From Chloroflexota bacterium (lineage in GTDB: Bacteria; Chloroflexota; Anaerolineae; Anaerolineales; Anaerolineaceae), in assembly GCA_016838895.1 (NCBI GenBank), contig JAEKNU010000005.1:56886-120885 (forward strand): a DNA stretch of 64,000 nt, read 5' to 3'. Of this stretch, positions 1 to 9,924 are shown piece by piece. Made by a program: the position numbers and the translations under genes. Under the pieces are notes generated by a model. That model was not told where the DNA came from. It saw only the letters and a program-made list of their open reading frames with translations, and made no database searches. Each line of letters opens with the position of its first letter. Position 1 is the first letter of the stretch.

Positions 1-1457
1 TTTTCACTTTCTTATTCCTGGCATCTTTGGTCGCAATAAAACTTATTCGCAACTTATCAAACTATGTTCAAACAATTATCATGGTAGGCAGTGCATACTT
101 ATATGCAGTTTGGCATTTAGTACTATTTGGTGCGGTAAGTGATGCAACATTAATGCTTGTTTACTTCTTTGTTTTGAGCGCAATATTGTTTCAGAAAGAA
201 ATCCACTATGTGCTAATTGCAGTAGGCGCCATCACCTGGTTTGCATTCGTTGGTTTGTATTCATTTACAACCCTAAATCCAATTCTTCAGATTGAATTGG
301 CAGGATATGGCAGCTTTTGGTTTGTCATTGCAATATATTTTGTGATCATTGCTGCACTTATCATTATCACTATTAATAGCTATCTAAAGTCCACTCAAAA
401 TTCGATAGATTACTTCGATTTATTAACATCGAGTGTCAAAGTAGACAATGAAAATTTGCATTCTGAATTACAGGACAATAAAGATACGCTTCATAAAAAA
501 TTAATTTATATTCGTACTGCCACGCAAATTGCACGATCAATTTCCACGGCCAAAGATGTTGAAGCAGTTCTACCCGTAATCGCTGATCGAATGACAAATC
601 AATTAAACCTATATTACACTGGTGTCTTTCTCATTGATCCTACCGGACAATATGCAGTTCTGATTGCTGGTAGCGGCGAAGCTGGTCAAAAAATGCTGTT
701 GGAAAACCATCGTTTTGGTGTTGGTGGTCCTTCTATGATAGGCTGGACAACCTCACATCACCGACCTCGTATCGCTTTGGATGTTGGTGAAGAAGCTACA
801 CGTTTCAGTAACCCGCACTTGCCATTAACTCGTTCTGAATTATCAATACCAATTCTTAGTAAGAATACAATTTTAGGTGCCATTTCCATTCAATCTACCA
901 AAGAATCTGCTTTTGATGATGATGATGTCCTAATCTTTCAAGGTATTGCTGATAACATCGCAACTGCTCTTGAAAATAGTCGTTTATTCATTCAGAACCA
1001 ACGGGATCTTGAAGAAATTTTGGCCCTGAATAAGCAGTTCCTTGAGCAAACCTGGGCAAACATCATTCCAAAAGAAGAAACTCTTAGTTATACATTTGAA
1101 GATCCAAATATTTTAAGTTCCGATGGCGAATTTAAAACCATTGAATTTCCAATCGTTCTTCGTGATCATGAAATCGGTCGGCTTGTTGTTGAATCGCCAA
1201 CTAAGACAATTACGCCAGAACAATTTGAATTTGTTGACTCCGTACTTTCCCAATCTGCGTTGGCATTGGAATCATCAAGACTGTTATTGACAGCCAACCT
1301 TAGAACAGCGCAGGAAGAAAAAATCAGTCTTCTTACAGCCAAACTTACACAGATGGCGAATGTAGAAGATATTATAAAAACTACACTTCAGGAAGTAAAT
1401 CAAATTCCTGAGGTAACTGCATCAACTATTAAATTGTTTTCTGAATTTGAAGAATAA
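1..1457 (+). CDS. GAF-domain membrane sensor protein, 5'-truncated by the window edge
   Basis: The reading frame is open from the first base, so the true start lies outside the window; a TTG at 27 is only an internal codon. The visible part has about four hydrophobic segments over the first ~120 residues. A short coiled linker follows, then a clear GAF domain (about residues 150-300 counted from base 27; motif YYTGVFLID, then SELSIPI and LGAISIQST), then a second, more divergent GAF (~320-445). The last ~50 residues resemble the start of a third GAF that is never completed. There is no kinase, HAMP or receiver domain, so it is probably an input partner for the hybrid kinase encoded at 6923. 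GAF domains bind small ligands or mediate dimerisation; the ligand cannot be told from sequence. First of three paralogous sensors in one operon; 29 bp separate it from the next. Confidence 0.8.
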   Translation, partial: FTFLFLASLVAIKLIRNLSNYVQTIIMVGSAYLYAVWHLVLFGAVSDATLMLVYFFVLSAILFQKEIHYVLIAVGAITWFAFVGLYSFTTLNPILQIELAGYGSFWFVIAIYFVIIAALIIITINSYLKSTQNSIDYFDLLTSSVKVDNENLHSELQDNKDTLHKKLIYIRTATQIARSISTAKDVEAVLPVIADRMTNQLNLYYTGVFLIDPTGQYAVLIAGSGEAGQKMLLENHRFGVGGPSMIGWTTSHHRPRIALDVGEEATRFSNPHLPLTRSELSIPILSKNTILGAISIQSTKESAFDDDDVLIFQGIADNIATALENSRLFIQNQRDLEEILALNKQFLEQTWANIIPKEETLSYTFEDPNILSSDGEFKTIEFPIVLRDHEIGRLVVESPTKTITPEQFEFVDSVLSQSALALESSRLLLTANLRTAQEEKISLLTAKLTQMANVEDIIKTTLQEVNQIPEVTASTIKLFSEFEE

Positions 1458-1486
1458 GGGAAAAGTATTTCCGAGGAGTTTATTGC

Positions 1487-3223
1487 ATGAGTCTTTTCCA
1501 ACGGATTAAACCAGGATCACTACCGGATGAAATTAATCCACAGAATACAATTGAAGTCATTAATGAGAAGGTATTACAAACTTCTCTGCTCATTAATGGA
1601 TTACTTGGTACTCTTTTCTTGGTATCAGGTTTGCTTATATCAATAAATAATGGCTCCTTACTGATAGGGATCTCAGCAATTTTTGTTTTTGCAGTATCCA
1701 TTATTCTGGTATTCTATCGTGATTTATCACGCAATATACGGTCTGTTGGTCTTCTTTCAATGCTTTATTTAGCAGGTGTATCAGGATTGTTATTTTTCGG
1801 TGCAACCGGTATTGATATTCCATTTTTTATCGCTATTGTGGTTTGTGCCATGTTTATTTCAACCCTTAGAACATCAATTTACGTTGGAGCCCTGAGTGTT
1901 TTCACCCATCTAATATTGGGTATCTTCATTTCATATCTTCCAGAATCAGGTTCTTTATTAAATACCTACCTGCAAACAACTGGCGGCGCATACTGGGCTT
2001 TAACATCATTTGTCATGCTAATTATTAATGCATTAATTTTACTAATCATTTACAGATATAAAAATGATTTGACACAACAGATTCTTGAACATTCTAGGAA
2101 AATGGACTCCGTTTTTGTTGAAAAACAATTACAAAAAGAGAAAATTGTTCAGCAAGAAGAGCTATTAGACATAAAAATCAAAAATATGGAATTTCTGAGT
2201 CTCATGGTCCGGGAATTCAATCAAATCTCAACACTAGCCAATCTCTACGATTTTTCAGTTGATAAATTACAAAAAGCGCTAAATTTATACCATATTGGTA
2301 TCTTCATTCTATCTTCAAATCAGCGAAAAATTTCGCTTGTTGCAGCTTCGGGTGAATCAAGAGATGAAATGCTCCGACAATATCAGGATATGAATCTTCA
2401 TGAGGTAGGTGTATTAGAAGAAACATTCCATCATCAGGAAACTCGCATTGCGATTAATCGCGGTGGACAATCAATTAATTTCCTTTTACCTGAGTCATTA
2501 TCCGAAATCGCTATCCCTTTACGAAGTCGAAATCAGATTATTGGTATTCTAAGTATTCATCAGAATGACCTGGATGCTTTCACACAGGACAATATTATCC
2601 AATTCCAAATTATTGCTGAACAATTATCAAGTTCAATTGAAAAGCTGCAATTCTTTGAAGAAAATCAGCAAAATATATTTGAGATTGAAAAAGGATATCG
2701 TGAATTTACCGAAAGATCCTGGCGTGAATATATGGTTGCTGCCAGGAAATCACACAGCATTCGATTTGTCGGTGGCAGTTTTACAGAAGCTGAAAGCGGT
2801 TTAGACGATGAAGTGCTTGCAATTCAAACCACTGGTTTGCCTGTTTTCATCAGAGAAACACAGCAGGGTGATAAAAACCAGAACAATGCAAAATTACTCA
2901 TTCCTATCAAAATTCGTAATGCCGTTTTAGGTGCAATGAAAGTTGATTTCAATTCATCTCAAATTTCCGGTAATGTCCAACAATTAATTGAGAATATTTC
3001 TGAGCGTTTATCAATTTCAATTGAAAATGCGCGCTTATTGGAAGAGGTGCAGATGAGAAGTGCACGGGACCATCTTATCACTACAGTTTCATCAAAGGTT
3101 CGTGCTTCAACTGATATTGATGGTATTCTTCGCTCAACTGCTGAAGAAATTGGCAATGCATTTGGTTTGTCAAAGGTTATTGTTCAATTAACCAAGAATT
3201 CTGAAATAAATACGGAAAATTAA
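1487..3223 (+). CDS. Six-TM GAF-domain sensor protein without output domain
   Basis: 578 residues. ATG at 1487 follows a GAGGAG-type ribosome site. About six membrane spans lie between residues ~30 and 195 (for example ISAIFVFAVSIILVFY and FVMLIINALILLIIY). A coiled coil follows (~200-240), then GAF 1 (~250-385, containing YHIGIFIL and SEIAIPLRSRNQIIGILSI) and a second degenerate GAF (~405-540). The last ~45 residues (RSTAEEIGNAFGLSKV) look like the first strand and helix of another GAF that stops early, as in its two neighbours. No catalytic motif is visible. Paralogue of the flanking sensors; the stop codon is one base before the next start codon, implying coupled translation. Likely a membrane sensing subunit acting with the ParA-like protein and hybrid kinase downstream (inference). 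Confidence 0.8.
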   Translation: MSLFQRIKPGSLPDEINPQNTIEVINEKVLQTSLLINGLLGTLFLVSGLLISINNGSLLIGISAIFVFAVSIILVFYRDLSRNIRSVGLLSMLYLAGVSGLLFFGATGIDIPFFIAIVVCAMFISTLRTSIYVGALSVFTHLILGIFISYLPESGSLLNTYLQTTGGAYWALTSFVMLIINALILLIIYRYKNDLTQQILEHSRKMDSVFVEKQLQKEKIVQQEELLDIKIKNMEFLSLMVREFNQISTLANLYDFSVDKLQKALNLYHIGIFILSSNQRKISLVAASGESRDEMLRQYQDMNLHEVGVLEETFHHQETRIAINRGGQSINFLLPESLSEIAIPLRSRNQIIGILSIHQNDLDAFTQDNIIQFQIIAEQLSSSIEKLQFFEENQQNIFEIEKGYREFTERSWREYMVAARKSHSIRFVGGSFTEAESGLDDEVLAIQTTGLPVFIRETQQGDKNQNNAKLLIPIKIRNAVLGAMKVDFNSSQISGNVQQLIENISERLSISIENARLLEEVQMRSARDHLITTVSSKVRASTDIDGILRSTAEEIGNAFGLSKVIVQLTKNSEINTEN

Positions 3224-3224
3224 T

Positions 3225-6155
3225 ATGACAACACCATTACTAAAAAACCTGAATACAAGACCTCTAACGCTTCAAGCCGATCAAGATGCTGAAGCAAATC
3301 AAATACAGATTATCTCCCTGTTTTCGATAATTGCTGCCATCTCCTTGGGGATACTCACGTTATATTCTGTATTCTCGACAATTTTCCGTGCTTCTAATCA
3401 AACCGAAATCTGGTACTACGCAATCATTAGTGGTTTTGCTCTTATTTCTGGTGTAGCTTGTTTTCTAGTCAGCTCCTATCTCTTCCGAGATACACCTAAT
3501 ATTCGGATTTTCATTCTTAATGCTGCTTTTCAAATGCCACTGATCATAACATCTCTGCTGATAAACAGAAGTGGACCTTTTGCTGCATTGTTGATTTTGC
3601 CCTACACACTTACGCTTTCTTCCATTATTGAATACGATAAACAAAGTGAAACGATTTTAATTACAGGTATTATCGGTGCTTTTGTTACCGCAGTCATAAG
3701 TGTATTTTCTCCGTTCACACAAATCCCCGATCTATTGATCACCATCTATATGGGCATCGGCATAGTTGTCTTTATTGGATTATTTGCATACTTTCTGATT
3801 TCGAAGAAAGTACAAGCAACGTTACGCCTGAAATTAATCGCAACGGCATTTTCCATTGTTATTGTGCCAGCAGTAATTTTCTCGGTTGTGCAATATCGAT
3901 CTCTGGCAACACTGCTTCAGCGCCAGGCATTTGATGGACTATCCTATGCATCAGAAAAAACATCAGATTCATTAAATGCTTTTATTCGTAATAACCAGAC
4001 GAACCTTGATCGTCTATCCACATTTCCACTCTTTGAATACTTCTTAACTATGGATAATCCAGACACATACGCAACAATTATGGACAACACGATCAATACT
4101 GCAACCAGAAGTTTAATCACCTCTGGACCAAGAGAGTTCATAATTGATTTCATAATTCTGGATATTGATGGGGAAATACTTTATACCTCAGGGGAAACAA
4201 ATGATGGGATTCGCATGAGCACCCATGATAGTTTCCGTAAACCAATGTTGGAAAAAGTACAATACATTAGCCCAATTCGATTTGAGCGATTTCAGAATCC
4301 ATACTTCGATTTTTCAATACCTCTTTATGGTTCCACAGATACTACTGAGCCAATTGGTGTTTTTATTGTACGCTATGATTCAAAAGTACTTGACTATATT
4401 CTTGAATTAAACAATCAATTGTATGGCGAATATTCAGCTCCATTGCTAGTAAATGATTACAATATCGTAATTTCAGATTATTTTAACTATTATGTCAAAT
4501 ATTCACTTCTTTCAGAACTTACAGGTCTCGAAATCGATTATTTGACACTTGAAAATCGTTTACCGCCTGGAACATTAATAAAAGAAAATCTTGATTATGG
4601 ACCAATTATCAATGCGCTTTCAAATCCCGAAACAGAAGCAAACTTTAGTGGGACTTTAAAAGATATTACTGGACCTGTAAATGTATTAGGTTCAGTAAAA
4701 CCAGTTACAAATACGGATTGGAAGGTGATTTATGTATTTGATCAATCTTCATCAATAGGCCAAATTGATCGTCAAGCAGATATTCTTGTCTTAATGACCG
4801 CAGTGTTGACAGCTTTGGTTAGCATGATCGCTATCAATCGCGCCAGTACAATTATTTCTCCAATTACAGATCTGACGATCACAGCTGATAAAATCGCAAG
4901 TGGTGACCTGACCGCTAAATCTGGTATTGAAAGTAGTGATGAATTAGGTACGTTGAGTAGCGTTTTTAATCTGATGACCAAACAGCTTCAATCATTGATT
5001 AATGATCTTGAAGATCGTGTTCTTGCACGTACCAGAGATTTAAATGAACAGAATCAACTTCTTCGATTGCGATCCCAGCAAATTCAAACGGTATCTGATG
5101 TTGCTCGAAACATTACTCAAACTGTTGAGTTGGAAGTCTTATTACGTCGGGTAACAATTTTAATTAGCGAACGTTTCAACTTCTACCATGTTGGCGTTTT
5201 CCTTGTTGATGAGAAAGGTGAGTACGCTATTTTACGTTCTGCCAATAGTAAAGGCGGCGCGGAAATGCTTAATAATAATCACCGACTGCGCGTTGGTCAT
5301 GTAGGTATTGTGGGCTATGTCACTGGTACTGGCCGACCTCGTATTGCAACAAATGTTGGTGAGGATGCTGTTTATTTTGACAATCCATTCCTACCAGATA
5401 CGCGTTCTGAAATGGCTTTGCCGTTGATCATTGGGGACACAATTATCGGTGCGCTTGATGTACAATCCACTGAACCAAATGCGTTTTCTAATGAAGATAT
5501 TGAACTATTTAGTGCATTGTCTGACCAAATTGCTATTGCTATCACAAATAACCGTCTCTACACTGAAACGGCTGCTGCGCTGGAAGAATTAGAATCAATT
5601 CACAGGCAATACCTTCGTCAGGAATGGGAAAAAGAAACTGATAAGAAATACATTCAAGCTTATCAATATACCCCGCAAGGTGTAAGTGCATTACAAAATG
5701 CACCGGTTGATATGATCCCATCTGAAATTCAAGCTGGTAAACCCGTCATTCACCGTACAGAAGCTGATGAAGACGGTATGATGGAAACCACGATTGATAT
5801 TCCGATTGTAGTACGTGGTGAATCTATCGGTATGATCCGCATGCAAGATGAAGTAAAAAAAGGTTTGGAATTTAACGAAAACGAAGCAGAAATTATTCAA
5901 CAAATTTCTGATCAAATTGCAATCGCTCTTGAAAATGCCCGCTTATTTGAGCAAACGGTTAAGCGTGCGGAACGGGAAAAGAAAGTTATGGAAATTACAA
6001 ACCAATTCCGTTCAACAAATAATTCACAACAAATGTTAAGTATTGCGATTGAAGCGATTCAAAAAGAACTTAGAACAACTCGTACACAGGTCATTTTCAA
6101 AAACCTGGAACGCTCTACAGGTCAGTTGGATAATGAATATGTAAGTGAAAACTAA
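3225..6155 (+). CDS. Large membrane sensor: 6-7 TM, Cache-like domain, HAMP, two GAF domains
   Basis: 976 residues. The N-terminus has about six spans (residues ~25-200) and a further span near 210-230. An extracytoplasmic region of ~280 residues (~230-510) follows, with the look of a dCache sensor (FIIDFIILDIDGEILYTSG, then DSKVLDYILEL). Next come a TM helix (ILVLMTAVLTALVSMIAI), a HAMP domain (~545-600, ASTIISPITDLT) and a coiled coil. GAF 1 (~635-775) carries FYHVGVFLVDEKGEYA and RPRIATNVG; GAF 2 is at ~800-930. The C-terminus again resembles a truncated third GAF. HAMP followed by GAF normally precedes a kinase or cyclase, but none is present. Signal output must therefore pass to another protein, most simply the hybrid kinase encoded at 6923, whose GAF domain is closely similar. 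One base separates it from the preceding gene. Confidence 0.85.
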   Translation: MTTPLLKNLNTRPLTLQADQDAEANQIQIISLFSIIAAISLGILTLYSVFSTIFRASNQTEIWYYAIISGFALISGVACFLVSSYLFRDTPNIRIFILNAAFQMPLIITSLLINRSGPFAALLILPYTLTLSSIIEYDKQSETILITGIIGAFVTAVISVFSPFTQIPDLLITIYMGIGIVVFIGLFAYFLISKKVQATLRLKLIATAFSIVIVPAVIFSVVQYRSLATLLQRQAFDGLSYASEKTSDSLNAFIRNNQTNLDRLSTFPLFEYFLTMDNPDTYATIMDNTINTATRSLITSGPREFIIDFIILDIDGEILYTSGETNDGIRMSTHDSFRKPMLEKVQYISPIRFERFQNPYFDFSIPLYGSTDTTEPIGVFIVRYDSKVLDYILELNNQLYGEYSAPLLVNDYNIVISDYFNYYVKYSLLSELTGLEIDYLTLENRLPPGTLIKENLDYGPIINALSNPETEANFSGTLKDITGPVNVLGSVKPVTNTDWKVIYVFDQSSSIGQIDRQADILVLMTAVLTALVSMIAINRASTIISPITDLTITADKIASGDLTAKSGIESSDELGTLSSVFNLMTKQLQSLINDLEDRVLARTRDLNEQNQLLRLRSQQIQTVSDVARNITQTVELEVLLRRVTILISERFNFYHVGVFLVDEKGEYAILRSANSKGGAEMLNNNHRLRVGHVGIVGYVTGTGRPRIATNVGEDAVYFDNPFLPDTRSEMALPLIIGDTIIGALDVQSTEPNAFSNEDIELFSALSDQIAIAITNNRLYTETAAALEELESIHRQYLRQEWEKETDKKYIQAYQYTPQGVSALQNAPVDMIPSEIQAGKPVIHRTEADEDGMMETTIDIPIVVRGESIGMIRMQDEVKKGLEFNENEAEIIQQISDQIAIALENARLFEQTVKRAEREKKVMEITNQFRSTNNSQQMLSIAIEAIQKELRTTRTQVIFKNLERSTGQLDNEYVSEN

Positions 6156-6174
6156 TTATTATAGTTGAGGGCTT

Positions 6175-6942
6175 ATGTTTGTCATTGCAGTTGCAAATGA
6201 AAAAGGTGGTGTCGCCAAAACCACAACTACCCTGTCCTTGGGATCGGTTCTTGCTGCAAAAGGGTATAAAACATGTATTGTTGACCTGGATGCGCAAGCA
6301 AACCTATCTCTTGCCATTGGATTTGATCCTAATCAAACTCAAAAATCTGTTGCCGGTTTATTTCAAAACACCTCTACATTTTATGAAACCATCCAACAAA
6401 CCAAAATTCAAAATCTTTGGTTAGTACCATCCAACCATCAGATGAGTATGTCAGAAAGGTTTTTACCTATTCAGAGAAATTATGAATACCTGCTCCGGGA
6501 TATCATTCGGAAATATTTTCAGGATTTCGATTATGTAGTTATCGATTGTCCACCATTCTTAGGTGCTGTCACGTTAAATGCTTTAGTTGCGGCAAATCTG
6601 CTGCTCATTCCTACGCAGGCTGAGTATTTTTCTGTATTTGCACTGAAAGGATTAATGGCCTGGATTAAACAAATTCGTTCAAAACATAATGCGCAACTTA
6701 CCTATCGTCTTGTTCTAACCATGGTCGATAAACGCAATAAAATTCATCGCGTATTAAGCGAACAACTACGTAATTCGTTTAATAATGGGTTGTTCGAAAC
6801 AACAATTAATATTGATACCAAATTAAGGGAATGTCCAATCGCTGGTTTGCCAATTATTCATCATGCTGGCAAAAGCCGTGCTGCATTGCAGTATACAGCA
6901 CTGGGAGAGGAGATCGTCAATTATGTCACAGAAACAAATTAA
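6175..6942 (+). CDS. ParA/Soj-family Walker ATPase
   Basis: 255 residues. Deviant Walker A motif EKGGVAKTTTT at residues 9-19 (the usual second-last Gly is Ala), Walker A' with VDLDAQANLS, and Walker B YVVIDCPPFLG. These place it in the ParA/Soj group of DNA- or surface-binding ATPases that position cargo. No ParB or parS-like site is visible nearby. The gene lies inside a sensor operon and overlaps the start of the hybrid kinase by 20 bp. By analogy with ParA-like proteins that position chemoreceptor arrays (ParC/PpfA type), it may localise the GAF sensor and kinase complex (inference). A chromosome-partition role is less likely given the context. ATG at 6175 follows GAGGGC. Confidence 0.85.
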   Translation: MFVIAVANEKGGVAKTTTTLSLGSVLAAKGYKTCIVDLDAQANLSLAIGFDPNQTQKSVAGLFQNTSTFYETIQQTKIQNLWLVPSNHQMSMSERFLPIQRNYEYLLRDIIRKYFQDFDYVVIDCPPFLGAVTLNALVAANLLLIPTQAEYFSVFALKGLMAWIKQIRSKHNAQLTYRLVLTMVDKRNKIHRVLSEQLRNSFNNGLFETTINIDTKLRECPIAGLPIIHHAGKSRAALQYTALGEEIVNYVTETN

Positions 6943-9910
6943 TAACAGACTCAATGAACTGTTCTCCGATATCAGCAATGATTTGTTGCAATCATCCGTC
7001 TCCGAACCGAGTATAGAAAACAATATTGATATCGGTTGGCGATGGGAATGTGATAAGGAAGGACTATACACATTCTGTTCTGATGAGATCTCAACGGTTT
7101 TCAATGTAACCCCTGAAGATCTTATCGGCAAATCCATCAGCCAAACGCTTATTCATCCTGAATCAATTGGGAAAATTAATAAAGCATTGAAGGATTCTGC
7201 CACCTCATCGGAAATTGAGATTGCCATTCAAAAGAATCCAGGTGAGTATATACTTGCTCGTATGATATTTATGCCTGAAACCTCAGAAGCAGGAGAAATT
7301 GAACGGAAAGGTTTTGTTCAAATCATTCCTGGAACTGAATTTTATGCACAAACTGAATCAACGTTTCAAAGACAGGAATCAACCTATCTTCAAGCAGATG
7401 AGCGTATTCAGATTTCAAAAGCGCTTTCAAAAAGCGTACACCCTGTTCGTATGATTTCTCCTGAATTACTTGTAGAAACTGGCAGCCTGTTAATGCCAGA
7501 TACACCCTGGACAGATGCCGGTTCAAAAGCATTAGATCATAATCTATTTGTTGCAACCAATGCCGATTCAGAAGATATGGCAGCCATTGCTGTACCCCTA
7601 GTATTTGGTGATACAAATCGTGGCATTCTTGAAATCGTAGATGAATCTGAACATCGTAAATGGTCAGAGGATGAAAAAATCTTTGTACAGGAAATTGCAA
7701 ATCAGCTTACGCTTGCTATGGAAAACGCAGCCCTACACAACGAACGTCAACGTCTTTTAGCTGAAGCTGAAAGAAAAGCGAATGAGCTTGAAACTGCAGC
7801 AGAAATTGCGAAAGATTCTGCCAGTACGCTTTCCCTTGATACATTACTAAATAGTATTGTTTATTTGCTTTGTTCCCGATTTGGTTACTATCATGCATCC
7901 ATCTTCCTGATTGACGATGCCAATGAATTTGCCGTTGTCCGTGAATCTACAGGTACAGCCGGTAGAGAACTTAAGGCAAATCAATTCCGTCTACAAATCG
8001 GATCAAATACTGTAATGGGGAAATGCACAGAGTCCGGTAAAGCTGTCGTTGTGAATGATGTTAGTAAAAGTGACATTTTTTCACCTAATCCACTGCTACC
8101 CAATACACATTCTGAAATGGGCATTCCCCTTATCAGTAATAATCAAGTCATCGGAGCACTAGATATTCAGGCTACAGAGTACAATGCTTTCGAAGAAGAA
8201 AATGTACGAGTATTGACCATTCTAGCCGATCAAATCGCAGTCGCCATCAAAAACGCCCGTGCATATGAATTAACCCAAATAGCTCTCGCTAAAATGGAAG
8301 AAGCAGATCGCTTAAAAAGCCAGTTCCTGGCGAATATGAGTCATGAACTTCGGACTCCGCTTAATTCCATTATTGGGTTTTCAAGGGTTATTCTTAAAGG
8401 CATTGACGGTCCGATCAACGATATTCAAACTCAGGATCTGAATGCTATATATAATTCGGGTATCCATTTACTAAATTTGATCAATGATATTCTCGATCTC
8501 TCAAAGATTGAAGCTGGAAAGATGGAACTGACTTTCACTGATGTCAATATGAATGAATTGATTGATTCAGTACTCTCAACCGCTGTTGGGTTAATCAAAG
8601 ACAAATCAATCAAAATTGTTCAGGAGATTCAACCTCATTTGCCCATGGTAAAAGCGGATGTTACTCGAATCCGGCAGGTTTTATTAAACTTGATTTCAAA
8701 TGCCGCAAAATTCACAGAAGAAGGCGATATTACTATCACTGCGAAAATATGGACGAATCCTAAAAAGAATGTCGACGAGATTTTTATTTCTGTAACCGAT
8801 ACAGGTTTGGGAATTGCACCAGATGACAGGGATAAATTATTCCAGGCCTTTTCACAAGTTGATGATTCACCTACCCGAAAAACTGGCGGGTCTGGTCTTG
8901 GCTTGAATATCAGCCGCTATCTAATCGAGATGCAAGGTGGTGAAATTGACCTGCTCTCCAGCACAGTCAATGAAGGCAGCACATTCTACCTGACGCTGCC
9001 ACTTCATACCGATACAGGAATTCTTCGTCATCGAGAAAAAATGATGGATAATGATATTTTCCACTTACAGCATAGTGAAATTGGTCAATTATTATCCGAG
9101 ATGGATGAACTAGAAGCCAAAGTAGATCCAGAATCGGTGGAAGAAAACCTTGAAGAAGTTGCAACCAACGCACCAAAACTCATTTTATCTATTGATGATA
9201 ACGCAAGCATTATTGAACTATACGAAAGGTTCTTAAAAAATCATGGTTACGAAGTTGTCGCGTTAACAGATCCAAAAGAAGCCGTAAGCAAAGCACAAGA
9301 ATTACAACCTTATGCCATTACATTGGATTTAATGATGCCGGATACCAGTGGTTGGGACGTTCTGCATCAGCTAAAAAATAATGCAAACACAAAGAATATT
9401 CCAATTATTATTTGCAGTATTCAGGAAGAAGAAGAAAAAGGTATCAGTTTGGGAGCAGCAGATTTTTTGGTAAAGCCATTCCTTGATACGGATATGGTAG
9501 ATGCCCTAAATCGTTTGAATCATGCTGGCAATTTGAAGAAAATTCTTATCATAGAAGATGATTCAAATGAAGATCAAATGGTTGGCAAGATGCTTGAAAA
9601 CACGGAACAATATCAGGTTACTTCTGTACATACCGGCCGCGAAGGCTGGAGTATTATTCTGGATGACCAACCAGATTTACTCGTACTCGATCTTTTCCTG
9701 CCAGATCTCAGCGGTTTTGCAATTTTAGAACGAATTCGTTCCGATGAGACATTGTTCAAGATACCTATCATACTGCTCTCTTCTGCAGATTTAACGGCGG
9801 ATCAATATGCTCAACTACGTGAATTTAATGATATGTTGCTCTCCAAGAGTTTCTTATCAGAAAAAACACTGCTTCACAAACTTGAAGAAACACTGAGTTT
9901 GGTTGAATAA
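6923..9910 (+). CDS. PAS-GAF-GAF hybrid histidine kinase with two receiver domains
   Basis: 995 residues from the ATG at 6923, chosen because GGGAGAGGAGA sits just upstream; an in-frame TTG at 6863 gives an unlikely extension. A PAS-like domain (~35-130) is followed by a degenerate GAF (~165-275) and a canonical GAF (~300-445, containing YYHASIFLID and SEMGIPLISNNQVIGALDIQ). HisKA follows with His474 (SHELRTPLNSIIGF). HATPase_c (~570-695) has NLISNAAKF, DTGLGI and GGSGLGL. Receiver 1 (~750-868) has phospho-acceptor Asp802 (LDLMMPDTSGWD); receiver 2 (~872-993) has Asp923 (LDLFLPDLSGF). No TM helix is present, so it is cytoplasmic. Signals probably arrive from the three membrane GAF proteins upstream. 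No DNA-binding output exists here; the receiver on the next gene product is a plausible phosphate acceptor (inference). Confidence 0.92.
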   Translation: MSQKQINNRLNELFSDISNDLLQSSVSEPSIENNIDIGWRWECDKEGLYTFCSDEISTVFNVTPEDLIGKSISQTLIHPESIGKINKALKDSATSSEIEIAIQKNPGEYILARMIFMPETSEAGEIERKGFVQIIPGTEFYAQTESTFQRQESTYLQADERIQISKALSKSVHPVRMISPELLVETGSLLMPDTPWTDAGSKALDHNLFVATNADSEDMAAIAVPLVFGDTNRGILEIVDESEHRKWSEDEKIFVQEIANQLTLAMENAALHNERQRLLAEAERKANELETAAEIAKDSASTLSLDTLLNSIVYLLCSRFGYYHASIFLIDDANEFAVVRESTGTAGRELKANQFRLQIGSNTVMGKCTESGKAVVVNDVSKSDIFSPNPLLPNTHSEMGIPLISNNQVIGALDIQATEYNAFEEENVRVLTILADQIAVAIKNARAYELTQIALAKMEEADRLKSQFLANMSHELRTPLNSIIGFSRVILKGIDGPINDIQTQDLNAIYNSGIHLLNLINDILDLSKIEAGKMELTFTDVNMNELIDSVLSTAVGLIKDKSIKIVQEIQPHLPMVKADVTRIRQVLLNLISNAAKFTEEGDITITAKIWTNPKKNVDEIFISVTDTGLGIAPDDRDKLFQAFSQVDDSPTRKTGGSGLGLNISRYLIEMQGGEIDLLSSTVNEGSTFYLTLPLHTDTGILRHREKMMDNDIFHLQHSEIGQLLSEMDELEAKVDPESVEENLEEVATNAPKLILSIDDNASIIELYERFLKNHGYEVVALTDPKEAVSKAQELQPYAITLDLMMPDTSGWDVLHQLKNNANTKNIPIIICSIQEEEEKGISLGAADFLVKPFLDTDMVDALNRLNHAGNLKKILIIEDDSNEDQMVGKMLENTEQYQVTSVHTGREGWSIILDDQPDLLVLDLFLPDLSGFAILERIRSDETLFKIPIILLSSADLTADQYAQLREFNDMLLSKSFLSEKTLLHKLEETLSLVE

Positions 9911-9924
9911 TATTAAAGGTAGCT

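Noticed and set aside
6175..6942. Chromosome or plasmid partition locus
   Set aside because: ParA-like gene only; no ParB, no parS-like repeats and no origin features, and it sits inside a sensor operon.
7323..7898. Antisense frames inside the hybrid kinase gene
   Set aside because: Glutamine/leucine-rich composition typical of antisense reading of a coding strand; no start context.
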